A DNA stretch of 64,000 bases from positions 54,933 to 118,932 of the forward strand of contig NZ_JAGIBG010000011.1 in NCBI RefSeq assembly GCF_017744435.1, in the 5' to 3' direction. Source of the DNA: Pseudomonas sp. GTDB lineage: Bacteria > Pseudomonadota > Gammaproteobacteria > Pseudomonadales > Pseudomonadaceae. The notes under the pieces were generated by a model, which saw only the letters and a program-made list of their open reading frames with translations, was not told the origin of the DNA and searched no databases. Both the position numbers and the translations under genes were made by a program. Every line of letters begins with the position of its first letter. Position 1 is the first letter of the stretch. Positions 47,246-57,555 of this stretch are shown here, in pieces.

Positions 47246-48664
47246 ATGAAGTACCGATTTGCACTGGCCATCCCTTGCCTGATGGCCAGTTTCCATGCCC
47301 TGCAGGGCTGTAGCGGCCTGCGCCCGCAGGAAGTCGTTCACTGCCACATCGGCAATGTGCGCCAGACACCTCTGGAGGCCGTACTGCTCGAACAGGCCTC
47401 TGAACCTGGCTACGAATTCCGTCGCCTGCAGATGGTTTCGCAGGTGTGGGAGCCAGTGCCGGTGGTTGAACCACGTCGCTGGGAGCACGATGTCGAGTTG
47501 CACATGCCGCGCAATGCAGTGCCCGGCAAAGCCTTGCTGGTGGTGAACAACGGCGTGCGGCACGGGCCGGCGCAGTCCCCGGACTATACCCGCGAAGCCT
47601 TGCGCGAAGTGGCTCTCAAGTCGCAGATGGCGGTGGTCATGATCAGCGATGTGCCCAACCAGTACGTGACCTTCAGTGATGTCGAGAAGCCCCTGCGCGA
47701 GGATGACGCCGTGGCGCATACCTGGGCACATTCGCTGCGCGGTGCCGCACCGGAACTACCCCTGCATGTGCCGATGGCTGCGGCGGCGAGCCGGGCGATG
47801 GACCTGGCCGAGCTGGAACTGGGGAAGCAAGGGCTCACGGTGAACAGTTTCATCATCACGGGGGCCTCCAAGCGTGGCTGGAGCGCGTGGCTCACGGCGC
47901 TGGCCGATGAGAGGGTGATGGCCATCGTGCCTGCGGTAATCGACGTGGCGGACACCTCGGACATGCTGGCTGGGTTACGCAAGCGCTATGGCGGTCACTG
48001 GCCCTTGGCATTGGGCTCCTACCAGCAGGCCGGTGTGCTGCAACAGCTGGGCACCCCGGCATTCGAGCGGCTCATGGCGATGATGGACCCGATGCAGTAC
48101 CTGGGCGAGGAGGGGCAGCGCCTGGCGATTCCCAAGTACCTGGTGTCTGCCAGCGGCGATGATTTCTTCGCGCCCGACCCCGTCACCGATTATCAGCAAC
48201 GCCTGCCAGGCCAGACCAGCCTGAGAGTGTTGCCGAACTCGGACCACGGCGGGGTGCGTCAGCAGGTGATCAGCACCTTGGTGCCGGTGGTAACGCGCCT
48301 GCGCGATGGCAAACCACTACCGAGCGTGCAGGTGTCAGAGGGTGGGCAGCCTGGGCTGATGGCTGTCGACTTCTCCGAGCCGCCTGTGGCAGTGAGAGTG
48401 TGGACGGCAAGCAACAGCCAGGATCGCGACTTCCGCTATGCCTGCGGGGTGCGCTACCAGTCCGAGACGCTGACGCCCCAGCAACACTTCACCCTGCAAC
48501 GCACGGCGCCAGCTTCGGGGTGGCAGGCGCAGTTCGTCGAAGCGAAGTTTGCTGATGGCTTCATCGCCACCAGCCCGGTCAGCGTGCTGCCGCAGACATA
48601 TCCCGCGCATCCGCCGACGGATCACGGTGGTGCTTGCCGCAGCTTCCCGGCGGGCAGTGCGTGA
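47246..48664 (+). CDS. PqaA-like (PhoPQ-activated pathogenicity-related) protein, probable lipoprotein
   Basis: A 472-residue exported protein of the PhoPQ-activated pathogenicity-related family, which has an alpha/beta-hydrolase fold. The signal peptide ends ALQGCSG (Cys22 as lipid anchor). Family motifs include LLVVNNGVRHG, the nucleophile elbow TGASKRGW (Ser, with WSAWLTA after it), a VDVAD-like segment and NSDHGG for the catalytic His. ATG 47246 was chosen over an earlier TTG because the signal peptide starts there and AGGA precedes it. Substrate and role are unknown. It is a single gene. Confidence 0.83.
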   Translation: MKYRFALAIPCLMASFHALQGCSGLRPQEVVHCHIGNVRQTPLEAVLLEQASEPGYEFRRLQMVSQVWEPVPVVEPRRWEHDVELHMPRNAVPGKALLVVNNGVRHGPAQSPDYTREALREVALKSQMAVVMISDVPNQYVTFSDVEKPLREDDAVAHTWAHSLRGAAPELPLHVPMAAAASRAMDLAELELGKQGLTVNSFIITGASKRGWSAWLTALADERVMAIVPAVIDVADTSDMLAGLRKRYGGHWPLALGSYQQAGVLQQLGTPAFERLMAMMDPMQYLGEEGQRLAIPKYLVSASGDDFFAPDPVTDYQQRLPGQTSLRVLPNSDHGGVRQQVISTLVPVVTRLRDGKPLPSVQVSEGGQPGLMAVDFSEPPVAVRVWTASNSQDRDFRYACGVRYQSETLTPQQHFTLQRTAPASGWQAQFVEAKFADGFIATSPVSVLPQTYPAHPPTDHGGACRSFPAGSA

Positions 48665-48700
48665 GGCGCAGGCTCAGTGCGGCATGCCCAGTTCGGAGGC

Positions 48701-48817
48701 TTAGTCGCGGGCGTCCTGGCAGGGGATGCCTGCGCAGACCTGGAACAGGGGTTGTTTGTGCTCTTCGCCCTGGTAGAAGCAGGTTTTGCCGGGGGTGGTG
48801 TGGTTGTTTTCGGTCAT
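48701..48817 (-). CDS. Tiny DUF3077-like protein, truncated
   Basis: A 38-residue reading frame starting MTENNHTTPGKTCFYQGEEH and containing PLFQVCAGIPCQDA. This resembles the N-terminal half of the small Pseudomonas DUF3077 proteins (~70-100 residues; LFxVxAGVPxxDA), but a stop follows directly, so the C-terminal helix is missing. GGTGA seven bases before ATG 48817 is a possible ribosome site. It could be a decayed paralogue or a genuine micro-protein. The family call is from memory of the motif. Confidence 0.5.
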   Translation of the reverse strand: MTENNHTTPGKTCFYQGEEHKQPLFQVCAGIPCQDARD

Positions 48818-48850
48818 TGGTTTTTCACCCGGGGTGTTGTTGTGGATGGC

Positions 48851-48947
48851 ACCGGCTTCGCCGGTTTCGCGGGCTCGCCCGCTCCCACAGGGGATGTGCA
48901 GTGCCCACGGCCGGCGCCGTACCTGTGGGAGCGGGTTTGCCCGTGAA
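48851..48947. repeat. Hairpin plus REP pair, CGCGGGCTCGCCCG subtype
   Basis: ACCGGCTTCGCCGGT (48851-48865) leads into a REP pair (48866-48947). The right arm carries TTGCCCGTG, one mismatch from perfect. It lies between two very small minus-strand genes. Confidence 0.8.
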
Positions 48948-48957
48948 GCGGCGAACA

Positions 48958-49239
48958 TTAATGCGTGCTGCCGGCACGCTCCAAGGCGAGCGACAAGGCA
49001 TCCGCCTGCCCCCAGGCCAACTGCATGGCCCGCAAGCCATTAACCAGCGTCTCCCGCGTGCGGTCATCCTTGATGCCGTCGAGGGCGCGGTGGCTGTGGT
49101 TGTAGGCGATCATCAGGTAGTGGGTGATGTTGACCACGACGTGGTCGGGGGGGACGAGGTTTTCGCAGATGGCGTGGGTGAGGGTCGTGCCGTCTGGGTG
49201 GTCGAAGTGGTGGGGTGGGTCGGGGACTAGCTTTTTCAT
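48958..49239 (-). CDS. Small DUF6124-like protein of unknown function
   Basis: A 93-residue cytoplasmic protein starting MKKLVPDPP, the opening I associate with the Pseudomonas-only DUF6124 family. A mostly helical remainder follows (NITHYLMIAYNHSHRALDGI, LVNGLRAMQLAWGQADALSLALERA). GGAG lies five bases before ATG 49239. In Pseudomonas genomes such genes often neighbour DUF3077 genes, as here. No function is known to me. The frame is open further upstream to 49467, but nothing there looks like a better start. Confidence 0.65.
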   Translation of the reverse strand: MKKLVPDPPHHFDHPDGTTLTHAICENLVPPDHVVVNITHYLMIAYNHSHRALDGIKDDRTRETLVNGLRAMQLAWGQADALSLALERAGSTH

Positions 49240-49581
49240 ATCGGCTCCATGTGATTCATGTGCCACCCGTCCGTTTCCACACATTGGGGTGACAGCTGTA
49301 CACGGGGTGGAAAACCAGGCACATGGCAAACCCGGTAGGCTCGAAAGCCTCCCGTGTACAGCTGTCATGACGACAGCCTCCATGTTGAATTGCCGAGGTT
49401 TCCACACCTCGATCGCTGAACTATTCAGCGACCTGGAAAGCCTAGGGGGACAGGTTTCCAGTAACAATCAGACGCGAGTCGACAGGGTTTGTAGGGTATT
49501 TCGCAGGGGGCGATATCACCAGCTCAGATACGTAGGAATTATCTGAAGACATTGTGGGATACCGAGGGGAGGACACAGCTT
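49240..49581. other. 342-base gap with a strong inverted repeat
   Basis: Upstream region of the DUF6124-like gene. The copies of TGACAGCTGTACACGGG at 49290-49306 and 49351-49367 are perfectly inverted, with a smaller AGGCT-CGAA-AGCCT hairpin between them. GTTTCCACAC-like pieces occur on both sides (near 49274 and 49400). No gene is supported. Confidence 0.6.
49290..49367. repeat. 17-bp perfect inverted repeat with nested hairpin
   Basis: Left arm TGACAGCTGTACACGGG, right arm CCCGTGTACAGCTGTCA, 44-base spacer. Not a REP element. In RNA it would form a long stem-loop in the DUF6124-like leader. Confidence 0.85.
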
Positions 49582-49668
49582 CTGTGGGAGCGGGCTTGCC
49601 CGCGAACACCGGCGGAGCCGGTGCCAGACACCGCGGTGCCTGCTTCGCGGGCAAGCCCGCTCCCACAG
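49582..49668. repeat. REP pair, CGCGGGCTTGCCCG subtype, opposite order
   Basis: The arms run CTGTGGGAGCGGGC... to ...GCCCGCTCCCACAG, with CACCGGCGGAGCCGGTG in the spacer. Confidence 0.85.
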
Positions 49669-49717
49669 GTCAAACAGGGGCTTCACGTATTGCGCTATGC
49701 CTGCAGAGGGCAGCTAA

Positions 49718-50122
49718 TCACCGCCCAACCACCTTCGGCTTGTAAGCACAGTACCCCGGCCGCGGTCCGACCTTAGGGTGGTTGCGGCAGGTATCCGGGC
49801 GCTTGTCATAGATGGTGCACAGCCGGCTCTTGCGATCCAGGTACATGCAGTCATCGTTGCTCATCCGGGTCAGGGTGAAAATCCCCGACTTCTGGTTGAA
49901 GCGCTCGATGATGCCTTCCTTCTGCAGGCGCTTGGCCACGTTCTTCGGCGGTTCGTCTTTTTCGAACTCGTCGACCACGCCGATGCGGATCAGATCCTTG
50001 ATCTTCACCTCTACCGGCAGGGTGCAACAGGTCGAATGGCAGCCATGGCACATGTTGCTGGTGTAGCGCTGCCAGGTCTCCAGGCGGTCGACTTCGGCCG
50101 CGGCGATCAGGGTCGTTTTCAT
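49718..50122 (-). CDS. YkgJ-family cysteine-cluster protein
   Basis: A 134-residue protein with the conserved cysteine pattern CHGCHSTCC near residue 25, then C in NDDCMYLD and CTIYDKRPDTCR, and a C-terminal GYCAYKP. YkgJ-type (CxxCxxCC) proteins are thought to bind zinc or an iron-sulfur cluster; their role is not established. ATG 50122 follows a weak ribosome site. It is divergent from glgP, with an operator-like palindrome between them. Confidence 0.87.
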   Translation of the reverse strand: MKTTLIAAAEVDRLETWQRYTSNMCHGCHSTCCTLPVEVKIKDLIRIGVVDEFEKDEPPKNVAKRLQKEGIIERFNQKSGIFTLTRMSNDDCMYLDRKSRLCTIYDKRPDTCRNHPKVGPRPGYCAYKPKVVGR

Positions 50123-50169
50123 CGTTATGGGGGTGAATCACGGTCTTGGGGCGCGCGATCATACCGGAA

Positions 50170-50188
50170 TTGTTCAATTTATGAACAA
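50170..50188. promoter_or_regulatory. Palindrome between the ykgJ-like gene and glgP
   Basis: TTGTTCA-ATTTA-TGAACAA, a perfect 7-bp dyad in the 185-base divergent gap. It may be an operator for either gene; the regulator is unknown. Confidence 0.45.
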
Positions 50189-50307
50189 CCTTTTGACCGA
50201 ATGCGCAAACGTTCATGAAAACCGCGAACACTGGCTGTCGCTCTTGGTCGAAGCGTCTAGGCTCAACAGTCTCCCTCCGCTTTCGTCAACTTGCCCGAGG
50301 ATGCCGC

Positions 50308-52758
<2,451 letters not shown>

Positions 52759-52763
52759 TGTGA

Positions 52764-52794
52764 GGCCATTCGCGGGCTTGCCCGCGAATGGGCC
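52764..52794. repeat. Single REP-like palindrome
   Basis: GGCC-ATT-CGCGGGCTTGCCCGCG-AAT-GGGCC, just after the glgP stop. Confidence 0.75.
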
Positions 52795-52904
52795 CACAAC
52801 CAGACCATCGGCCTGGCGCATGCTGAACTACCGACCTATTGTGCCGTCAGAGAGCCGTGGCGAGTCTCATCACTCGCTAGCCCGCAACTCTCCCTGTAAA
52901 CTGC

Positions 52905-52920
52905 GGGGGTTTTCTCCCCC
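52905..52920 (+). promoter_or_regulatory. GGGGG-CCCCC hairpin just before fbp
   Basis: GGGGGTTTTCTCCCCC forms a short stem-loop 18 bases before the fbp ATG, directly in front of the ribosome site (CGGAG). It could affect fbp translation. Confidence 0.4.
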
Positions 52921-52938
52921 TATCCTTCGGAGCCATAC

Positions 52939-53949
52939 ATGTCCCGCGTTACCCTGAGTCGCTATCTGATTGAGCAGACCCGCAGCAACAATACCCCTGC
53001 CGATCTGCGCTTCCTGATCGAAGTGGTGGCGCGTGCGTGCAAGGAAATCAGCCATCACGTGTCCAAAGGCGCCCTCGGCGGCGTGCTGGGCAGCATGGGC
53101 ACTGAAAACGTGCAGGGCGAAGTCCAGAAGAAACTGGACGTGATCTCCAACGACATCCTGCTCGAAGCCAACGAATGGGGCGGCCACCTGGCCGGCATGG
53201 CGTCCGAAGAAATGGACAACGCCTACCAGATCCCGGGCAAGTACCCGAAAGGCGCCTACCTGCTGGTCTTCGACCCGCTGGACGGTTCGTCCAACATCGA
53301 CGTCAACGTGTCGGTCGGCACCATCTTCTCGGTACTGCGTTGCCCTAACGAGTACCTGAGCCAGAACGAAACCCTGAACGAAAACGCCTTCCTGCAGCCA
53401 GGCACCCAGCAGGTCGCTGCCGGTTACGCCATCTATGGCCCGCAGACCATGCTGATCCTGACCCTGGGCAACGGCGTCAAGGGCTTCACCCTGGACCGCG
53501 AACTGGGCAGCTTCGTCCTGACCCACGAGAACATCCGCGTGCCGGAAAGCACCGCCGAGTTCGCCATCAACATGTCCAACCAGCGTCACTGGGAAGCTCC
53601 GGTGCAGCGTTACGTGGGCGAACTGCTGGCAGGCGAGACCGGCCCGCTGAAGAAGAACTACAACATGCGCTGGATCGCCTCGATGGTGGCCGACGTGCAC
53701 CGCATCCTGACCCGTGGCGGTCTGTTCATGTACCCGCGCGATGCCCGCGAGCCGAGCAAGCCGGGCAAGCTGCGCCTGATGTACGAAGCCAACCCGATGT
53801 CGTTCATCATCGAGCAGGCCGGCGGCGCCTCCACCAACGGTTACGACCGCATCCTCGACATCAAGCCGGATAGCCTGCACCAGCGCGTGTCGGTGATCCT
53901 CGGCTCGAAGGAAGAGGTTGAGCGCGTCACCGCCTACCACAAGGAGTAA
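52939..53949 (+). CDS. fbp: Fructose-1,6-bisphosphatase class 1
   Basis: Hydrolyses fructose 1,6-bisphosphate to fructose 6-phosphate, the committed step of gluconeogenesis. The 336-residue product has the metal and phosphate motif [20 protein letters not shown] and the substrate segment [15 protein letters not shown]. The [25 protein letters not shown] signature is also present. CGGAG lies upstream of ATG 52939. The DUF924 gene begins three bases after its stop. Confidence 0.98.
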   Translation: MSRVTLSRYLIEQTRSNNTPADLRFLIEVVARACKEISHHVSKGALGGVLGSMGTENVQGEVQKKLDVISNDILLEANEWGGHLAGMASEEMDNAYQIPGKYPKGAYLLVFDPLDGSSNIDVNVSVGTIFSVLRCPNEYLSQNETLNENAFLQPGTQQVAAGYAIYGPQTMLILTLGNGVKGFTLDRELGSFVLTHENIRVPESTAEFAINMSNQRHWEAPVQRYVGELLAGETGPLKKNYNMRWIASMVADVHRILTRGGLFMYPRDAREPSKPGKLRLMYEANPMSFIIEQAGGASTNGYDRILDIKPDSLHQRVSVILGSKEEVERVTAYHKE

Positions 53950-53952
53950 GTC

Positions 53953-54549
53953 ATGCTCGCACCTTGGCAGCCGTTGCTGGAGTGGTGGTTCGGTTGGGGC
54001 ACCAGTCCCCAGGCCGTGGCTGACGAGAAGAGCACGCTGTGGTTCGGCAAGCATCACGATGCTGAAGCCCAGGCGCTGTTTGGCGACCTGGTCGAGCATG
54101 CCCTGGCGGGTGGGCTCGACGAGTGGCAGCAGAGCCCGCAGGGTTGGCTCGGTTTGCTGATCCTGCTGGACCAGCTGCCGCGCATGCTCTACCGCGACAC
54201 GCCGCGCGCCTTCGAAGGCGACCGGCGGGCGCAGGTGGTGGCCATGCAGGGCCTGCAGAAAAACTGGGATTACCAGTTGCTGCCGATCCAGCGGGTGTTC
54301 GTGCTGCTGGTGCTGGAGCATGCCGAGGTGCTGGACTGGCAGAACCTGTGCGTCGAGCGTTACCAGGTGCTGCTGGAAGAGCAGCCCGGGGATCACCGGC
54401 GCTTGTTCGAAGGCTTCCTCGATTATGCCGAGCAGCATCAGCGGGTGATTGCCCGCTTCGGCCGCTTTCCGCACCGCAACCTGGTACTGGGGCGGCCGAG
54501 TACCAGTGAAGAGATGGACTTCCTGCTGGAGCCTGGGTCCAGGTTCTAG
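53953..54549 (+). CDS. DUF924 family protein
   Basis: A 198-residue, helix-rich cytoplasmic protein of the DUF924 family. Typical segments are WFG near the N-terminus, LGLLILLDQLPRMLYRDTPRAFEGD and QRVFVLLVLEHAE. The end reads RFGRFPHRNLVLGRPSTSEEMDFL. The family has a TPR-like fold and no known function. It starts three bases after fbp, so it is co-translated with it. Confidence 0.93.
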   Translation: MLAPWQPLLEWWFGWGTSPQAVADEKSTLWFGKHHDAEAQALFGDLVEHALAGGLDEWQQSPQGWLGLLILLDQLPRMLYRDTPRAFEGDRRAQVVAMQGLQKNWDYQLLPIQRVFVLLVLEHAEVLDWQNLCVERYQVLLEEQPGDHRRLFEGFLDYAEQHQRVIARFGRFPHRNLVLGRPSTSEEMDFLLEPGSRF

Positions 54550-54555
54550 ATCCTA

Positions 54556-54574
54556 GGGGCCGCATAGCGGCCCC
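54556..54574. repeat. Companion hairpin GGGGCCGC-GCGGCCCC at a convergent gene end
   Basis: GGGGCCGCATAGCGGCCCC, between the DUF924 stop and the chemoreceptor stop. It has no T-run. Confidence 0.7.
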
Positions 54575-54581
54575 AGCGGTT

Positions 54582-56474
54582 TCAGATCCGGAAGCTACCT
54601 ACCAGGTGCTTCAACCGCTCGACCTGATGCTCCAGGTCGGTGCAGGCACGCAAGGTGCTTTGCAGGTTCTGCACCCCTTCCTGATTCAACGTATTGATCT
54701 CGGTGATGTCGACATTGATCGACTCGACCACAGCCGTCTGTTCTTCGGTGGCGGTGGCCACCGACTGGTTCATGCCATCGATCTCGCCAATGCGCTGGGT
54801 CACGCTGCCCAGGCGCTCGCCGGCCTGGTTGGCAATTCCCACGCTGTGGTCGCTGTGCTCGCGGCTCTGGTTCATGGTGCTGACCGCCATTTGCGCGCCG
54901 GCCTGCAGTTCCTCGATCAGGCGCTGCACCTGCTGTGCCGACTCCTGGGTACGGTGGGCCAGGTTGCGTACCTCGTCGGCCACCACCGCAAAGCCACGCC
55001 CGGCTTCGCCGGCACGGGCCGCTTCGATCGCGGCGTTGAGCGCCAGCAGGTTGGTCTGCTGGGAGATACCGCTGATCACATCGAGGATCTGGCCGATGTT
55101 GGCGGTGTGGGCATTGAGTGTTTCGATGTTGCCGCACGAGTCGCTGATCCGTGCCGACAGCTGGTTCATCACATCGATGGTGCGCCCGACCACTTGCTGG
55201 CCGTCCTCGGCCAGGCCACGCGCTTCGCTGGAATGTTGCGAGGCCAGTGCGGCGTTCTGGGCGATTTCCTGGGCGGCGGCGCCCAGTTCGTTGATGGCGG
55301 CCGCCACGCTGCTGGTACGGCTGGACTGCTGGTCGGCATTGTTGATCGAGGCATTTGAAGCGTTCACCACCTGGGCGGCCACGGCGTTGACCTGGCCGGT
55401 GGCCGAGGCCACTTCGCGGATCGACTCGTGAATGCGCTCGACGAAGCGGTTGAACGATTGGCCAAGGCTGCCGAATTCATCCTGGGCGTGAATGGTCAGG
55501 CGCCGGGTCAGGTCGCCTTCGCCTTCGGCGATGTCATGCATGGCACGGCCCATCAGGTGCAGCGGCTCCATCAGCATGCGAATCAGCAGGCCGAGCAGGG
55601 CGATGATGGCCACCACTGCGATCAAGGTGGCGACGATGGCGGAGGTGCGCAGTTCACCCAGCATGGCGAACGCTGCGTCCTGGTCGAGTACCAGGGCCAC
55701 GTACCAATCCGCCGACGGCACACCGTCGACGTGGGTGAAGCTGATGAACTGCTTGTGGCCATCGACTTCGACTTCCTTCAAGCCGTTGCCGATGCGCGGC
55801 GTTTCTTGCGGGTAGACGTCGGCCAGGGTTTTCAGGGCCAGGTCGGCTTTGGGGTGGATGAGGATCTTGCCTTCGCCGTTGACGATGAAGGCATGGCCCT
55901 GGCCGTCGAAGTTCAGGGCGTTGATCAGGTTGCTGATGGTCTGCAGGTCGGTGTCGACGCCGCTGACGCCGATCAGTCGGCCCGCTTGCTGCACCGGGGT
56001 GGCCAGGGTGATCACCAGCTTGCCTGCGGAGGCCGAGATGTACGGTTCGGTGACGATGGTCTGACCGCTGGCGCTGGCCGCCTTGTACCAGCCCCGCACC
56101 CGCGGGTCGTAGTCGGCGGCGCGGTTGCCCACCGGTACCGACTGCATGCTGCCGTCCTGGCCACCAAAATAGGTGAGCTGGAAGTTCTTGCCGTACACCG
56201 GCAAGGCCAGGCTGCGCTCCAGGCTGGCTTTGCCCGGCCCATCGACGGCAACTTGCTGGGCCAGTGAGTCGAGCAACTGGATGCGGCTGTCGAGCCAGTT
56301 GCGGATGTTGCCGGCAGTGAGGTTGCCCAGGTCTTGCAGGTTGGTCTGTGTGTCGCTGCGCAGGGACTGGCGTTGTCGGTAGTCGTTGAACAGCACGAAA
56401 CAGGTAAAGGCAACGGCCACCACGAGGGCGGCGGCCAGCAGGATCTTGTGGCTGAACTTGAGGTTCTTGGTCAT
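54582..56474 (-). CDS. Methyl-accepting chemotaxis protein with dCache ligand domain
   Basis: A 630-residue chemoreceptor with a membrane span at ~9-29, a periplasmic double-Cache domain (~30-275), a second span (~281-301), HAMP, and a signalling domain whose tip contains [18 protein letters not shown]. The Cache domain shows RVRGWYKAA, then [11 protein letters not shown] and GVSGVD. These fit the amino-acid-binding motif of dCache receptors (Arg-x-Trp-Tyr, Tyr, Asp). The ligand is probably an amino acid or a related amine. There is no C-terminal CheR-binding pentapeptide. ATG 56474 gives the normal N-terminus; an alternative is ATG 56501. Confidence 0.93.
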   Translation of the reverse strand: MTKNLKFSHKILLAAALVVAVAFTCFVLFNDYRQRQSLRSDTQTNLQDLGNLTAGNIRNWLDSRIQLLDSLAQQVAVDGPGKASLERSLALPVYGKNFQLTYFGGQDGSMQSVPVGNRAADYDPRVRGWYKAASASGQTIVTEPYISASAGKLVITLATPVQQAGRLIGVSGVDTDLQTISNLINALNFDGQGHAFIVNGEGKILIHPKADLALKTLADVYPQETPRIGNGLKEVEVDGHKQFISFTHVDGVPSADWYVALVLDQDAAFAMLGELRTSAIVATLIAVVAIIALLGLLIRMLMEPLHLMGRAMHDIAEGEGDLTRRLTIHAQDEFGSLGQSFNRFVERIHESIREVASATGQVNAVAAQVVNASNASINNADQQSSRTSSVAAAINELGAAAQEIAQNAALASQHSSEARGLAEDGQQVVGRTIDVMNQLSARISDSCGNIETLNAHTANIGQILDVISGISQQTNLLALNAAIEAARAGEAGRGFAVVADEVRNLAHRTQESAQQVQRLIEELQAGAQMAVSTMNQSREHSDHSVGIANQAGERLGSVTQRIGEIDGMNQSVATATEEQTAVVESINVDITEINTLNQEGVQNLQSTLRACTDLEHQVERLKHLVGSFRI

Positions 56475-56698
56475 TTTTTTGGTCTGCACAAGGCAAGGCA
56501 TAGGAGGAGGCTGCGGCAATGCGCCACAGCGCGCTCGCTGTGTCGTCGCGGCGAGCCAAAACATTAATCGTTTGCGCAGGTCCAGCCGACCAACGGCGTA
56601 CGACTAAAGCGGTGTCGCCAGGGAACCAGGGAGGGTTTTTCCCGTCGAAGATCACTGCAGGCCACTCGCCTGTGTCTATTTTCCAGGAGTGTCCCTTC

Positions 56699-56953
56699 AT
56701 GTCGTTGCGTTCCCTCGCCCTGTTGTCCTTGTGCGTCGTCCTGACTGCGTGCAGCAAGATCAATCAGGAAAACTATTCCAAGCTCAAGGCCGGCATGAAC
56801 AAGGCCGAGGTCGAGCAACTGCTTGGCACGCCCACCGAGTGCTCCGGCGCCCTGGGCATGAGCAGCTGCACCTGGGGGGACGAGAAGAGCTTCATCAGCG
56901 TGCAATACGCGGCCGACAAGGTGCTGATCTACTCCGGGCAGGGCCTCAAATGA
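56699..56953 (+). CDS. Small lipoprotein with SmpA/OmlA-like (BamE-type) fold
   Basis: An 84-residue protein whose signal ends VLTACSK (Cys18 lipid anchor). It is followed by YSKLKAGMNKAEVEQLLGTPTEC, the hallmark of the BamE-like fold. AGGAG lies nine bases before ATG 56699. Its stop overlaps the lipocalin start (ATGA), so the two are co-translated. A role in the outer membrane is likely, but the partner is unknown. Confidence 0.87.
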   Translation: MSLRSLALLSLCVVLTACSKINQENYSKLKAGMNKAEVEQLLGTPTECSGALGMSSCTWGDEKSFISVQYAADKVLIYSGQGLK

Positions 56954-57522
56954 GGCGTTTGCACGTACTGCTGGGGCTGTGCCTGGTCATGCTGCTGGGT
57001 GGCTGCGCCACCTCAGCCAACGACCCGCTGGCGCCGAAGACTGCCGGTGATGTCGACCTCAAGCGCTATCAAGGCAAGTGGTTCGAACTGGCACGCCTGC
57101 CGATGAAGTACCAGGCCGAGTGCGTGCAGTCCGAAGCGCATTACAACCTCAAGCCCGACGGCTCGTACGGTGTGCTCAACCGCTGCCGCACGATGGGGGA
57201 TGAATGGCTGCGTGCCGAAGGGCACGCCCACATCCAGGAGCCGGGGCATACTGACAGGCTGTGGGTGGAGTTCGACAACTGGTTCACCCGCCTGGTACCG
57301 GGCGTGGCCAAGGGCGAGTACTGGATCCTGTATGTGGATGACCACTATCGCACGGCGATCGTCGGCAGCCCGGACCGCAAGTACCTGTGGATCCTGTCGC
57401 GCACGCCGACACTGCCGGTGTGGGAGCGCGAGAGCCTGATGTCCAAGGCCCGTCAGCAGGGCTATGACACCAGCCGCTTGATCTGGCGTACGCCGGACAA
57501 GCAGATCGTGCAGATGCATTGA
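56950..57522 (+). CDS. blc: Outer-membrane lipocalin lipoprotein Blc
   Basis: A 190-residue lipocalin with a lipoprotein signal (LLGGCAT, Cys19) and the lipocalin motif KRYQGKWFELARLP. The barrel strands include WVEFDNWFTRLVPGVAKGEYWILYVDDHYRTAIVGSPDRKYLWILSR in the order expected for Blc. E. coli Blc binds lysophospholipids and appears under envelope stress. It is coupled to the small lipoprotein gene before it. Confidence 0.95.
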   Translation: MRRLHVLLGLCLVMLLGGCATSANDPLAPKTAGDVDLKRYQGKWFELARLPMKYQAECVQSEAHYNLKPDGSYGVLNRCRTMGDEWLRAEGHAHIQEPGHTDRLWVEFDNWFTRLVPGVAKGEYWILYVDDHYRTAIVGSPDRKYLWILSRTPTLPVWERESLMSKARQQGYDTSRLIWRTPDKQIVQMH

Positions 57523-57528
57523 TAAGAC

Positions 57529-57548
57529 GGGGCCGCTTTAGCGGCCCC
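57529..57548. repeat. Companion hairpin GGGGCCGC-GCGGCCCC between blc and hutF
   Basis: GGGGCCGCTTTAGCGGCCCC, a perfect 20-bp palindrome at the convergent ends. No T-run on either side. Confidence 0.75.
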
Positions 57549-57555
57549 TCTGCAT

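Noticed and set aside
49290..49367. Phage attachment site or integration scar
   Set aside because: No integrase, tRNA or direct repeats nearby; the structure is an inverted repeat.
49124..49546. Plus-strand frame through the inverted repeat
   Set aside because: It overlaps the DUF6124-like gene and the repeat arms; no start signal or recognisable product.
49442..49666. Minus-strand frame that could encode a ~36-residue peptide beginning MSSDNSYVSEL
   Set aside because: No ribosome site, part of the frame runs into a REP pair, and no known family; too weak to call.
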